Source of the DNA: JAGMES01 sp023128035
GTDB lineage: Bacteria > Bacillota > Halanaerobiia > DY22613
Direction: 5' to 3'
Assembly: GCA_030627905.1 (NCBI GenBank)
Contig: DAOVRZ010000053.1
Location: 1-35,679, forward strand
DNA length: 35,679 nucleotides
Shown: positions 7,963 through 16,095 of the stretch, in pieces
Position numbering within the stretch: position 1 is the stretch's first letter
Layout of the letters: every line of letters begins with the position of its first letter
Made by a program: the position numbers and the translations under genes
Notes under the pieces: model-generated
Database searches by the model: none
What the model was told of the DNA's origin: nothing
Seen by the model: the letters and a program-made list of their open reading frames with translations, nothing else

Positions 7963-9030
7963 ATGAAACATAAAAAAATTATCTTCGCTTTATTATTCCT
8001 ACTACTGCTAACTGGATGTACTAAAAGAACATTAACGATAATTGATATTTCACCCGCAAATATAACTTTATACCCCAACGAAACACAAACATTTACTGTA
8101 ATCGGTAAAGCTCAAAACGGTGAAATAATGGGTATCACTCCATCCTGGTCTCTTAGTAATAATATTGGGGTTCTCCATTCAACAACAGGAACTTCCATTA
8201 CTTTTACTGCTAAAAATTTAGGAGAAACTACATTAACAGTGATCGCAGAAGGAATTACAGCCAGTACAACAATTACTATTGTAGAAGAACCGATTTTAAC
8301 TACTCTAATCATCAAACCTTCTACAGCAAACGTCGGCATTGACGAGATAAAAAGTTTTGAAGCTATTGGCAAAGACCAATTTGGAAATGAGATCAAGTTA
8401 GATGTCGATCCAATCTGGACAGTTACTGGCGGAATAGGAACCGTTGAGCCTGAAACTGGAGTAAATACTATCTTTTTTGCATATGTATCTGGAACCGGTG
8501 AAGTAGTTGCAAGCATTGATGAAATTTCTACCAGTGCAACGGTAACTGTTGAACCTCTAGTTGTGTTTAGTGATCCTAATCTAGAAATTATTATAAGAAA
8601 TGAATTGCAAAAAGTCCAATCCCCTATTTTCCCATCTGATCTAGAATCCATACACTCTCTATTTGCCTGGAATCTAGAGATATCAAGTTTAGATGGAATT
8701 GAATATTGTGTTAATTTGAAATACCTATATCTAAAGACCAATAATATTTCTAATATAACTCCCCTTATGGCTTTAACAAAATTAGAAGAATTAAATCTAA
8801 GTTATAATAATATTGAAGATATAAGTCCTCTTAGAGACTTATCAAACCTTAATATAATTTATCTTAGCTATAACTCAATTGAAGATATTACACCTTTAGT
8901 CGACAATGAAGGTTTAGATATGGGAGATTATCTTCAAATAGAGTATAATTCTTTAGATTTATCTGAAGAATCAGAGGATCTACAAGCTATCAATGCTTTA
9001 TTAAAACGTGGAGTAGAAGTAGATTACTAA
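7963..9030 (+). CDS. Lipoprotein with Ig-like (BIG2-type) domains and leucine-rich repeats
   Basis: A predicted surface lipoprotein of 355 aa. The signal peptide KIIFALLFLLLLTGCTK carries a clear lipobox LTGC, so the mature protein starts at the Cys and is membrane anchored. Two Ig-like bacterial domains follow, each with repeated patterns such as LTIIDISPANITLYPNETQT and VTVEPL-type strands (about residues 25-195). The C-terminal 150 residues contain internalin-like leucine-rich repeats (LKYLYLKTNNISNITPL, LEELNLSYNNIEDISPL, LNIIYLSYNSIEDITPL). Such proteins usually bind a surface ligand or polymer. Of two adjacent ATGs, the second (7963) is better spaced from GGGGG. The CAT-like gene follows after 26 bases, suggesting cotranscription. 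Confidence 0.85.
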   Translation: MKHKKIIFALLFLLLLTGCTKRTLTIIDISPANITLYPNETQTFTVIGKAQNGEIMGITPSWSLSNNIGVLHSTTGTSITFTAKNLGETTLTVIAEGITASTTITIVEEPILTTLIIKPSTANVGIDEIKSFEAIGKDQFGNEIKLDVDPIWTVTGGIGTVEPETGVNTIFFAYVSGTGEVVASIDEISTSATVTVEPLVVFSDPNLEIIIRNELQKVQSPIFPSDLESIHSLFAWNLEISSLDGIEYCVNLKYLYLKTNNISNITPLMALTKLEELNLSYNNIEDISPLRDLSNLNIIYLSYNSIEDITPLVDNEGLDMGDYLQIEYNSLDLSEESEDLQAINALLKRGVEVDY

Positions 9031-9056
9031 TTCCAAATGAAAAGGAGTCACAAATT

Positions 9057-9692
9057 ATGAAATATATTGACATGGAAAATTGGCCTAGAAAAAAACACTT
9101 CACTTATTTTAATCAAATGGATTATCCGCATTTTAATCTCTGTGCTAATGTAGATATATCCCGTCTTTATATTTTTTGCAAAGAGAATAATCTTTCATTC
9201 TTTAAAACTATCGTATATATAGCAATGAAAACCGCAAATGATATTAAAGAATTTCGCTATCGAATTCGTAATGAAAAAGTCATTGAACACGAAATAACCC
9301 ATCCAGCTTTTACTGTGTTGGGAGCAGATGAAGTTTTCAGTTTTTGCACAGTAAACTATATAGATAACTTCCAAGCCTTTTATCAGGAAGCCCAAAAAAG
9401 AATGGACGAGGTTCAAAAAAATCCATCTATTGAAGATGAGCCTGGTCGTGATAACCTTATATTCATTACCAGTATCCCTTGGGTCTCTTTTACAAGCTTA
9501 ATACATCCAATACACACTCACCCTGTTGACTCGGTTCCGCGAATCGCTTGGGGCAAATATTTTGAAGAAAACGGTATCCTAAAAATGCCTTTGTCAGTTC
9601 AAGTACACCATGGATTAATGGATGGCTTGCATGTGGGAAAATACTTTAATAAATTTCAAGAAATTCTTGATCGCCCAGAAGAGATATTTTAA
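9057..9692 (+). CDS. Chloramphenicol acetyltransferase-like (CatA fold) acyltransferase
   Basis: At 211 aa this matches the type A chloramphenicol acetyltransferase family, trimeric enzymes that move acetyl from acetyl-CoA to a hydroxyl. The start KYIDMENWPRKKHFTYF is family-typical (W-x-R-K-x-H-F-x-x-F). The catalytic His lies in SVQVHHGLMDGLHVGKYF near residue 190, which fits the HHxxxDGxHV motif. The middle carries the usual FSFCTVNY strand. It is divergent from clinical CAT enzymes, so resistance is possible but unproven, and other acceptors are equally likely. RBS AAAGGAG precedes the ATG. It follows the lipoprotein gene and ends before a bidirectional terminator. Confidence 0.85.
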   Translation: MKYIDMENWPRKKHFTYFNQMDYPHFNLCANVDISRLYIFCKENNLSFFKTIVYIAMKTANDIKEFRYRIRNEKVIEHEITHPAFTVLGADEVFSFCTVNYIDNFQAFYQEAQKRMDEVQKNPSIEDEPGRDNLIFITSIPWVSFTSLIHPIHTHPVDSVPRIAWGKYFEENGILKMPLSVQVHHGLMDGLHVGKYFNKFQEILDRPEEIF

Positions 9693-9745
9693 TCGGTTGC
9701 ATAAAAAACCATAATATATCACCTATAACTTATCCTTCTTTTAAT

Positions 9746-9786
9746 AAAAAAATGCATCTTAGACTCAAGGTCTAAGATGCATTTTT
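9746..9786. terminator. Bidirectional terminator between convergent genes
   Basis: Seventeen-bp arms containing AATGCATCTTAGAC and its complement around a five-base loop, with A and T runs on either side. It serves the CAT-like gene and the convergent NifX-like gene. Confidence 0.9.
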
Positions 9787-9798
9787 CAAATACTCTTC

Positions 9799-10164
9799 TT
9801 AATTACAATCATGTCCCTGACATGCTGTATTCATTGTCAATTCTTGTAATTCACCTGCTTCAAATTTTTGAATTGCTTCTTCTACAGTATTACCTTCTAA
9901 TCTATAAACCTTAGTACTATTTTCATTAAAAATCTGAACAGCCCGCGCACCCATACCACCAGTCAAAACCACATCAACTTGATGCCCACCTAGTGCTTTA
10001 ATTGGTTGACAAGAACTATGATTATCATGAACATTAATACTCTCAATGATCTCTAAATTTTTAGACTCAGTATCATAAATATTGAAAAACTTAGCAGTTC
10101 CAAAATGAGCATATGTTCCTTCCTTTAATCCACTATTACCTACTGTTGGTATACAAATTTTCAT
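9799..10164 (-). CDS. NifB/NifX-family (dinitrogenase iron-molybdenum cofactor-type) small protein
   Basis: A 121-aa protein of the Nitro_FeMo-Co fold (NifX/NafY/MTH1175-like), cytosolic carriers of metal clusters or cofactors. The core MKICIPTVGNSGLKEGTYAHFGTAKFFNIYD is characteristic. A central DVVLTGGMGARAVQIF and a Cys/His-containing tail (TACQGHDC) may bind metal. Nothing here suggests nitrogen fixation; MTH1175-like members occur widely in anaerobes without nif genes. It lies three bases after a DUF134 regulator, the usual partner of such proteins, so the two form one operon under the promoter at 10496-10524. Confidence 0.88.
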   Translation of the reverse strand: MKICIPTVGNSGLKEGTYAHFGTAKFFNIYDTESKNLEIIESINVHDNHSSCQPIKALGGHQVDVVLTGGMGARAVQIFNENSTKVYRLEGNTVEEAIQKFEAGELQELTMNTACQGHDCN

Positions 10165-10167
10165 AAC

Positions 10168-10461
10168 TTACTCCTCCTCATTTGTAAAATTCTTAATCTT
10201 TAAACCTTTTGAATGTAATAATGCATCTACAATCTTCATTCTTCCTGATTGGAGTAAACGTTGAACAGTTCCTCGGGAAATTTGCATAGCCTCACTTGCT
10301 TCGATTTGACTCTTTCCTTCTAAATCACAGAGTCTCATTGCCTCAAATTCATCCAAGTCTATCCCTACAATCTCTAATTCTTCCCAAGGAACGATTAACG
10401 GTTTAAAAATTCTTTCTCCATCCAAGCGGCGGCAACACCGTTCTTTCTTACAACGCGGCAT
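10168..10461 (-). CDS. DUF134 family helix-turn-helix DNA-binding protein
   Basis: UPF0251/DUF134 protein. It begins MPRCKKERCCRRLDGERIF, with a Cys cluster (CCRR) that may bind a metal or iron-sulfur cluster. The sigma-70 region 4-like HTH reads IDLDEFEAMRLCDLEGKSQI...QISRGTVQRLLQSGRMKI (about residues 37-80). The frame is open further upstream, but the ATG at 10461 is right: AAGGAG precedes it by seven bases, and the family starts with MPRP/MPRC. It is followed by the NifX-like gene. A perfect palindrome at its transcription start strongly suggests autoregulation. Confidence 0.9.
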   Translation of the reverse strand: MPRCKKERCCRRLDGERIFKPLIVPWEELEIVGIDLDEFEAMRLCDLEGKSQIEASEAMQISRGTVQRLLQSGRMKIVDALLHSKGLKIKNFTNEEE

Positions 10462-10476
10462 ATTAATCTCCTTTTT

Positions 10477-10490
10477 TGTGCATATGCACA
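10477..10490. promoter_or_regulatory. Operator candidate TGTGCATATGCACA
   Basis: A perfect 14-bp palindrome at the transcription start, between the promoter and the ribosome binding site of the DUF134 gene. The position fits negative autoregulation by the DUF134 protein. Confidence 0.65.
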
Positions 10491-10495
10491 TTTTA

Positions 10496-10524
10496 ACTTT
10501 ACTCCTCTTTTTTGCTTTTGTCAA
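10496..10524 (-). promoter_or_regulatory. Promoter of the DUF134-NifX-like operon
   Basis: Minus strand TTGACA (10519-10524), 17-base spacer, TAAAGT (10496-10501). The predicted transcription start falls inside the palindrome at 10477-10490. Confidence 0.7.
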
Positions 10525-10654
10525 GTGCTTGTTATAAAAAAATTACTTTTATGTTTTAACGACTTTAATAGAGGAAACATATTCTTCAAAGTCTAATATA
10601 CAATATATGTCTGTAACAATCAACAACATAAGGAACTTGAAAGGAAGTGCAATA

Positions 10655-11467
10655 ATGAAAATAGGGATCTTATCTGACCTACATGTAGATGTAAATTATA
10701 GGAAAGACAAAAATATAATATCTAATTTGTGCAGAATAATTGAAAAAAATCAAACAGATATACTTATGATTGCCGGAGATGTATCAAATAATTATCAAGT
10801 AACTTTAGACACTCTTAATGAAATAGAGAAAATAACTGGAGTTCGCTGTTTATTTGTTCCTGGAAATCATGATATCTGGAATATTAAATACCCTGAGAAA
10901 ACAGCCTGGGATATCTATTCTGAATTACAATCCTTCTCTGGTAATCTATCAAGAGAGCCTTTTAAATTAAACAATGATTGGATTGTAATTGGTGATTTAG
11001 GCTGGTATGATTATTCTTTTGGGAATCCTAAATTTACCCAAAAAGAATTTGATGAAATGGAATTTGAAGGACGACTCTGGCAAGATAAAATCTGTGCCAA
11101 ATGGGGAAGATCAACCATTGAAGTACACCATTATTTTTACAAAAAGCTCAAACTCCAACTAGAAGAACATAAAGATAAAAATATTATTCTTCTCACCCAT
11201 GCTGTTCCCCACAAAGATTTTACAGTTAAATACCCAAGTCCTATCTGGCCATATTTCAATGCTTTTTTGGGAAGCAAAGAGTATGGAGAGTTAGTTTTTG
11301 ATTATTCTGTTAAGTATGCTATCTTCGGACATGTTCATTATCGAACGAAAAAAATCATCAATGAAACTACATTTATCTGTAATTGTTTGGGATATACAAA
11401 AGAATGGCGTCATTCAGATAATTCTTTTGAAGAGATTAATCGGGCATTTGAAGTTATTGAGATATAG
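10655..11467 (+). CDS. Calcineurin-like metallophosphoesterase
   Basis: A 270-aa cytosolic metal-dependent phosphoesterase. All five signature blocks of the superfamily are visible: DLHVD (D-x-H) near the start, GDVSNN, GNHDIWN, THAVPH and FGHVHYR near the C-terminus, which together coordinate two metal ions. The substrate is unknown; it resembles YkuE/YmdB-type phosphatases only at superfamily level. The frame opens at 10607, but the ATG at 10655 has AAGGAAG nine bases upstream and places the first catalytic Asp at residue 8, as expected. It lies alone on the plus strand and ends before a strong terminator. Confidence 0.88.
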   Translation: MKIGILSDLHVDVNYRKDKNIISNLCRIIEKNQTDILMIAGDVSNNYQVTLDTLNEIEKITGVRCLFVPGNHDIWNIKYPEKTAWDIYSELQSFSGNLSREPFKLNNDWIVIGDLGWYDYSFGNPKFTQKEFDEMEFEGRLWQDKICAKWGRSTIEVHHYFYKKLKLQLEEHKDKNIILLTHAVPHKDFTVKYPSPIWPYFNAFLGSKEYGELVFDYSVKYAIFGHVHYRTKKIINETTFICNCLGYTKEWRHSDNSFEEINRAFEVIEI

Positions 11468-11504
11468 CAACTATCAAAGAAAATTTACGTTATTCTTTAC
11501 CAAA

Positions 11505-11536
11505 AAAAAAAAAAGGGCTACATACATAGCCCTTTT
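11505..11536. terminator. Bidirectional terminator
   Basis: Stem AAGGGCTA/TAGCCCTT with loop CATACA, an A13 run on the left and TTTTG on the right. On the minus strand the long T run makes it very strong. It is shared by the phosphoesterase and the small peptide gene converging from the right. Confidence 0.85.
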
Positions 11537-11597
11537 GCCCAAAAAAGGGTACAAATTTTTCCAAAAAGCATACTCAATTATACTACCTTAACGTTAA

Positions 11598-11681
11598 TTA
11601 ATTACAAGTACAGAAGACAATAACTATAACTAACAACAGAAGTAAACACCCACAATCGCCAAAACCATCAAATACGGACAT
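11598..11681 (-). CDS. 27-aa hydrophobic Cys-rich peptide (YjcZ-like small sporulation protein candidate)
   Basis: A very short gene starting at ATG 11681 with an unusually strong AAGGGGGGG upstream. The peptide begins MSVFDGFGDCGCLLLLLVIV and ends in FCTCN. A Gly/Phe/Cys head is followed by one membrane-spanning Leu/Val/Ile segment. This layout resembles the tiny YjcZ-like proteins of spore formers, several of which are made late in sporulation. A sigma-K-like promoter (11763-11790) and a stem-loop leader precede it. A strong terminator follows at 11505-11536. Position, RBS and composition support a real gene; the assignment to a family is inference. Confidence 0.65.
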   Translation of the reverse strand: MSVFDGFGDCGCLLLLLVIVIVFCTCN

Positions 11682-11762
11682 ACTATACCCCCCCTTCAAG
11701 TTATATATACTATTTTACAATTTGATCACCGCGTTTTTTCAGACTTTTCCGTCTGGTTAATA

Positions 11763-11790
11763 TATACTATGAAGGAGGTATATGATATGT
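11763..11790 (-). promoter_or_regulatory. Sigma-K-like promoter of the 27-aa peptide
   Basis: On the minus strand AC (11789-11790), 17 bases, then CATAGTATA (11763-11771). This fits the sigma-K consensus AC-N16/17-CATANNNTA of late mother-cell sporulation genes. The leader then holds the hairpin CAGAC...GTCTG near 11738-11755. A second CATATCATA lies just upstream. Confidence 0.45.
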
Positions 11791-11854
11791 GATAATATAT
11801 ATTATTTTTTTTTTTAGTATATATTATTACTTGACTAGATATATATTAACGCAC

Positions 11855-11890
11855 TAAAAAATCCTGCATTATAATCAAAATGCAGGATTT
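11855..11890 (-). terminator. Terminator hairpin in the gap upstream of the small peptide
   Basis: Twelve-bp arms AAATCCTGCATT/AATGCAGGATTT, followed by T on the minus strand. Together with the terminator at 12051-12080 it bounds a stretch (11891-12050) where I see no gene, only short unassignable frames. Confidence 0.7.
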
Positions 11891-12050
11891 ACGTTTCTAT
11901 CTCTATATACTAAAAGTATTTTCTTTAATGCAATCTTAAATTCTTGCCATAGCAATTGATAGCATTCGTTAAAGCTTTATTTTTTTAATTAGCACTGCCC
12001 TTTAAAGATTTTTGTTACTAATTTACATAAATATCTAAGTTGAATTATAT

Positions 12051-12080
12051 AAAACCTCACTTTCTTTTAAGTGAGGTTTT
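12051..12080. terminator. Bidirectional terminator after the ABC exporter operon
   Basis: Twelve-bp perfect arms AAAACCTCACTT/AAGTGAGGTTTT with a six-base loop. It lies ten bases after the stop of the downstream exporter gene. Confidence 0.85.
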
Positions 12081-12090
12081 ATTAACAAAT

Positions 12091-13908
12091 CTAATACATT
12101 ATCCGACTTTCTTCCATAAACTGATTTGTATATAATCGATAATAATATCCCTTCTGTTTTAACAATTTCTGATGATTACCCTCTTCTACTATCTTTCCTT
12201 CCCTGACGACCAGAATTCTATCTGCACGACGAATAGTTGATAACCTGTGTGCTATGATAAAACTAGTTCGGCCTTCAAGAACCTTGTTAATAGCTTCCTG
12301 AATTATCTGTTCCATCTCAGTATCAATTGAAGAAGTTGCTTCATCAAGAATAAAGATTTTAGGATTTGCAAGGATAGCCCGTGCAAAGGAGATAAGCTGT
12401 TTTTCTCCAGTGGAAAGATTACCGCCCCCTTCACCTATTTCTGTATCATACCCATTCTTCAATTTCATAATAAATTGATGGGCATTAACTAATTTTGCTG
12501 CCCTTATAATATCCATATCACATGCTTCCAGGTTACCATAACGAATATTCTCTTTTATAGTACCACTAAAAAGATGTGGCGTCTGAAGTACATACCCTAT
12601 GTTTTCGTGGAGCCAACGTTGAGACCTTTTCCTATAATCAACACCATCAATTAAGATCTGCCCTTCAGTTGGTTCATAAAAACGACAGGCCAGATTAACA
12701 AGAGTACTTTTACCAGAACCGGTTTCTCCAACTAAAGCAATGGTTTCTCCAGCTTTTATCTCAAGATTAAAGTTCTCAAGTACTTTTTCCCCATTTTTAT
12801 AGGAAAAGATTACATCATCAAAAATAATATTACCTATAAGCTCAGGCCAGTTTTCTTTTTTAGGATTGAAAGAGTCTCCAAATAATTCAATAACATCTTT
12901 CTCATCCTCTATATCAAGTTCTGTTTCAATCATCGAGAGGGTTCTCTCAGCTGATGCTTGAGCTGATTGTAATTCTGCAAATATCCTTGCTAGCTGACTA
13001 ATTGGTTCAAAAAATTTAACTGTATAGGCAATAAAAGCAACCAAGATACCATAACTGATCTTTTCCAAAAGAACTGCTTCTCCTCCAAACCAGAGAGCCA
13101 GACCTGTTCCAATACTACCAAAGGTTAAAACGATTGGTAAAAAGAGTGCAGAAAAGATGGCGGCTCGAATGGAAGCAGCTCTGATCTGCCCTGTTAGGTC
13201 TTCAAACTCATTTAGATTCTTTTCTTCTCTGACCAAAGTTTTAGTAGTTCTGGCTCCCATTATCCCTTCATTGAAAGAACCTGTTATTTTAGAATTTATC
13301 TTTCTAACCTTTCGGTATGCCTTTAAGATTTTCTTCTGAAAATAAAGACTAGCAACTGCCAAAACTGGTACAGTTGATAATGTAATCAAAGCCAGTTTCC
13401 AATTTAAATAAAGCATAATAACCATCATGGCAAGCATCATAGTTATACCCCAGATCATATCCACAAGACTCCAGGAGATAACTTCCCCTAGCTTTCTAAT
13501 ATCTGAGGTCATTCTCGCCATAAGCCAGCCTACTGGAGTACGGTCATAATAAGAGAAAGATAGTTCTTGAAGGTGTTCAAAACCAGCTTTTCTAATATCA
13601 TAACTTATTCCACATTCCATTTTTCCAGCAATGGCGATTAATAACCAGACGTTTATTGCCTGGATGACCACAAGTGCCCCATATAAAAGACCAAACCCTA
13701 GAAGCCCATCAACAGTTCCAGGAATAACAAATCTGTCTACAGCCACTTTAGTAAGTATGGGAAATATTGCATCAATGCCACCTACCATCACCATTACGAT
13801 TGACAAGATAATTACTTCTTTTTTATAAGCTTTAACATATTTAAAAAGCTTTTTCCACAAGCCCCAATCAAAACGCTTAGTATAATCTCGTTCTTGAAAT
13901 TGACTCAT
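12091..13908 (-). CDS. Heterodimeric ABC multidrug exporter subunit, BmrD/YheH-like
   Basis: A 605-aa half transporter with an N-terminal six-helix exporter domain (about residues 20-330) and a C-terminal ATPase. Walker A is GETGSGKST, Walker B is IFILDEATSS with the catalytic Glu present, and the H-loop is IIAHRLST. The signature motif is LSTGEKQ instead of LSGGQ. In BmrCD, LmrCD and TM287/288 exporters one half has a good Walker B with an odd signature, and the other half the reverse. This is that half and matches BmrD. It starts six bases after its partner's stop with GGGAGG ahead. Likely substrates are lipophilic drugs. Expression is probably set by the leader at 15791-16054. Confidence 0.93.
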   Translation of the reverse strand: MSQFQERDYTKRFDWGLWKKLFKYVKAYKKEVIILSIVMVMVGGIDAIFPILTKVAVDRFVIPGTVDGLLGFGLLYGALVVIQAINVWLLIAIAGKMECGISYDIRKAGFEHLQELSFSYYDRTPVGWLMARMTSDIRKLGEVISWSLVDMIWGITMMLAMMVIMLYLNWKLALITLSTVPVLAVASLYFQKKILKAYRKVRKINSKITGSFNEGIMGARTTKTLVREEKNLNEFEDLTGQIRAASIRAAIFSALFLPIVLTFGSIGTGLALWFGGEAVLLEKISYGILVAFIAYTVKFFEPISQLARIFAELQSAQASAERTLSMIETELDIEDEKDVIELFGDSFNPKKENWPELIGNIIFDDVIFSYKNGEKVLENFNLEIKAGETIALVGETGSGKSTLVNLACRFYEPTEGQILIDGVDYRKRSQRWLHENIGYVLQTPHLFSGTIKENIRYGNLEACDMDIIRAAKLVNAHQFIMKLKNGYDTEIGEGGGNLSTGEKQLISFARAILANPKIFILDEATSSIDTEMEQIIQEAINKVLEGRTSFIIAHRLSTIRRADRILVVREGKIVEEGNHQKLLKQKGYYYRLYTNQFMEESRIMY

Positions 13909-13914
13909 TTCATC

Positions 13915-15735
13915 TTACCTCCCTTCCTCTTCCACACCCACCTGCCACTCCTCTTCTTTCAATGAATTTTGAATCTCCCAAACCCGTCTATATAATCCAG
14001 GCTGCTTTAAAAGTTCTTCATGAGTACCAGCCTGAACAATACTGCCTTCCTCGATAACAAGAATTTTATCAGCTTCAGCTAAAGTATTAATTCTATGAGA
14101 GATAATAAAAGTAGTGGACTTTTTACTCTTTTCTTTTAAAGATTTACGAATTGCAGCATCCGTTTCGGTATCTACAGCACTTAAGGAATCATCAAAAATT
14201 AAAATTGGACAGTTTCTCATCAGAGTACGTGCGATAGCAACTCGTTGCTTTTGACCACCAGATAGAGAAACTCCACGCTCACCGACAAGAGTATCATATC
14301 CATTATCAAAATTGAGAATTACATCATGTATAGAAGCAGATCTAGCAGCTTCAATAATCTCCTGATCATGGCTTTCCAGTTCTGCAATACCGATATTATC
14401 TTTGATAGATCTTGCAAAAAGGAATGGTTCTTGTAAAACAAGACCTACATGCTGTCTTAACCATTTCTTTTCAATATTTTTAAGTTCATAGTCACCAATT
14501 TTGATAGAACCCATGTCATAATCATATAGTCTAACCAAAAGGTGAACTAATGTGCTTTTTCCCGAACCAGTAGGCCCTAAGATTGCAACTGTCTCGCCTT
14601 CTTTAACCTCAAAGGAAACTTTATCTAAAATCTCCCTTCCATCTTGATATGCAAAAGAAACATCATCAAATATGATATCACCTTTAATCTCAGGTTTATG
14701 TTCATTTGATTCTACTACTTCTTTTGGTTCATTCAAGATTTCCTGAATTCTCTCTAAAGAGACCAGAGTTTTACCCCAATCTGTTAAAATCCGTCCCATC
14801 TGCCTAACTGGCCAGAGAAGCATACCTTCATAAGTTGAAAAAACTACTAATGTTCCCAGAGTAATCTCACCCCGAGCTGCCCAATAAGCTCCAAAAACAA
14901 TTACTATTCCAATTTGAAACAAACTTAACAAATCTGAAAGAGACCAAAACCAGGCAAGATGTCGAATCACTTTATAGGCGTAGTCTCTATACTGACTACT
15001 TTTAGTATCAAATTTTTCAATTTCATAGTTCTGTCTGGCAAAAGCTTTAACGATCCTAACACCTATAAGGTTTTCTTGAAGCACTGTAGACATCTTTCCT
15101 TCCGCTTCATCAGCATCTTTGAAAGATTTTTTAACTTCCTTGTAAAAGAAATAAGAGAAACTAAAAATTATCGGGATCACTGCCATGGAAACCAGTGCCA
15201 TCTTAACATTTATATAAAACATTATTGAAGAAATAATAACTAACATAAAAAGTGAACGACCTACCTCAACAAATTGTACAGCTAGAAACCTTCGAATCTG
15301 ATCAACATCTGATGTACACCGCTGAATAATATCTCCTGTTTGAGCACGAACAAAATATTCATATGGCAAATGCTGCAAATGATCGTACAAGCTTTCTCTT
15401 ATATTTTTACCAATAGTTTCAGCAGCCATAGCTGACCATTTTCCTTTGAAAAATTGAAATAAGCCCGCAAGGAGAGTAATAACCAGTAAAATTAAACCGA
15501 TAATCCATAAACTATGTACTATTTTATCAGTACCTCCTAGTTTATCAATCAAGTTAGTCAACCAATCAAAAGTCTCCAGTGGATTATCACCAATGATTGA
15601 ATCAATGGTGCTTCTAATTATTAACGGATTTAAAACAGAAAATAAAGTTGCCAGAGCAACACTGATTATCGCACCAACATATAATGCTCTATTTCCTTTC
15701 ATATAACTCCATAATAATCTCAATTTGTTCATCAT
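13915..15735 (-). CDS. Heterodimeric ABC multidrug exporter subunit, BmrC/YheI-like
   Basis: About 606 aa, with six membrane helices followed by an ATPase domain. Walker A is GPTGSGKST and the signature is a canonical LSGGQKQ. Walker B reads ILIFDDSLSAVD, with Asp where the catalytic Glu should be, so its own ATP site is non-hydrolytic. Paired with the partner's LSTGE signature this gives one degenerate and one consensus site, as in BmrCD. The frame opens with a GTG at 15741. ATG 15735 or 15732 is better, because GGGGTGAT, a match to the 16S tail, sits just upstream. It is the first structural gene after a leader peptide and two tandem terminators. Confidence 0.93.
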   Translation of the reverse strand: MMNKLRLLWSYMKGNRALYVGAIISVALATLFSVLNPLIIRSTIDSIIGDNPLETFDWLTNLIDKLGGTDKIVHSLWIIGLILLVITLLAGLFQFFKGKWSAMAAETIGKNIRESLYDHLQHLPYEYFVRAQTGDIIQRCTSDVDQIRRFLAVQFVEVGRSLFMLVIISSIMFYINVKMALVSMAVIPIIFSFSYFFYKEVKKSFKDADEAEGKMSTVLQENLIGVRIVKAFARQNYEIEKFDTKSSQYRDYAYKVIRHLAWFWSLSDLLSLFQIGIVIVFGAYWAARGEITLGTLVVFSTYEGMLLWPVRQMGRILTDWGKTLVSLERIQEILNEPKEVVESNEHKPEIKGDIIFDDVSFAYQDGREILDKVSFEVKEGETVAILGPTGSGKSTLVHLLVRLYDYDMGSIKIGDYELKNIEKKWLRQHVGLVLQEPFLFARSIKDNIGIAELESHDQEIIEAARSASIHDVILNFDNGYDTLVGERGVSLSGGQKQRVAIARTLMRNCPILIFDDSLSAVDTETDAAIRKSLKEKSKKSTTFIISHRINTLAEADKILVIEEGSIVQAGTHEELLKQPGLYRRVWEIQNSLKEEEWQVGVEEEGR

Positions 15736-15790
15736 AATCACCCCAATCTTTAATTTGTAATTGTTTTAGGCTTTTTTGGGAATAAAAAAA

Positions 15791-15817
15791 CCACAGGTAA
15801 CAACGCAATACCTGTGG
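15791..15817 (-). terminator. Leader terminator T2
   Basis: Stem CCACAGGTA/TACCTGTGG (nine bp) with a nine-base loop, followed on the minus strand by T7. It lies 56 bases upstream of the exporter start. Its arms are the same as those of T1, so the arms can swap partners. Confidence 0.85.
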
Positions 15818-15877
15818 ATAAAATATAAGAATAATTAATGCAAGCTAATTATCCAAATATATTAAGTGAATAAAAAA

Positions 15878-15906
15878 CCACAGGTAGCAATAATACACAC
15901 CTGTGG
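15878..15906 (-). terminator. Leader terminator T1
   Basis: Stem CCACAGGT/ACCTGTGG with a 13-base loop, followed by T6 on the minus strand. The 5' side GTGTATTA (15891-15898) is the exact complement of TAATACAC inside the leader peptide gene (15985-15992). This gives a ready antiterminator pairing. Confidence 0.85.
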
Positions 15907-15949
15907 ATATTCTCTCAAGATAAATTTGTTAATCTAAATATGATCAGCT

Positions 15950-16054
15950 TTAATAGGCAGGCAAATCAAACTTTAGACCAAGTCGTGTATTAAAATTATA
16001 TGAATTTGTATAATTACTAAAATTTAAGTTATATTTCCTAACACTGATGATCAT
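15950..16054 (-). CDS. 34-aa leader peptide of the ABC exporter operon (BmrB-like role)
   Basis: A short frame from ATG 16054 to TAA 15950 with an extremely strong AAAGGAGG nine bases upstream and its own promoter at 16096-16123. The peptide begins MIISVRKYNLNFSNYTNSYN and ends RLGLKFDLPAY. It has no similarity I recognise and is rich in Asn, Tyr and Phe. Two terminators lie between it and the exporter genes. In B. subtilis bmrCD is preceded by the leader peptide BmrB, whose translation controls a terminator when ribosome-targeting drugs are present. The same architecture here suggests an analogous attenuator. The gene being real is well supported; the mechanism is inference. Confidence 0.75.
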   Translation of the reverse strand: MIISVRKYNLNFSNYTNSYNFNTRLGLKFDLPAY

Positions 16055-16095
16055 TTCACACGACCTCCTTTCTAAAATTTACATTTTCCTATTAT

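Noticed and set aside
8112..8741. Minus-strand open frame of 209 codons inside the lipoprotein gene
   Set aside because: It is antisense to a clear lipoprotein with lipobox, Ig-like and LRR patterns and has no promoter or RBS.
11761..11820. Plus-strand micro-ORF after AAGGAGG at 11772
   Set aside because: The ATG is only three bases from the RBS and encodes eleven residues ending in FFF; the minus-strand peptide and promoter are better supported.
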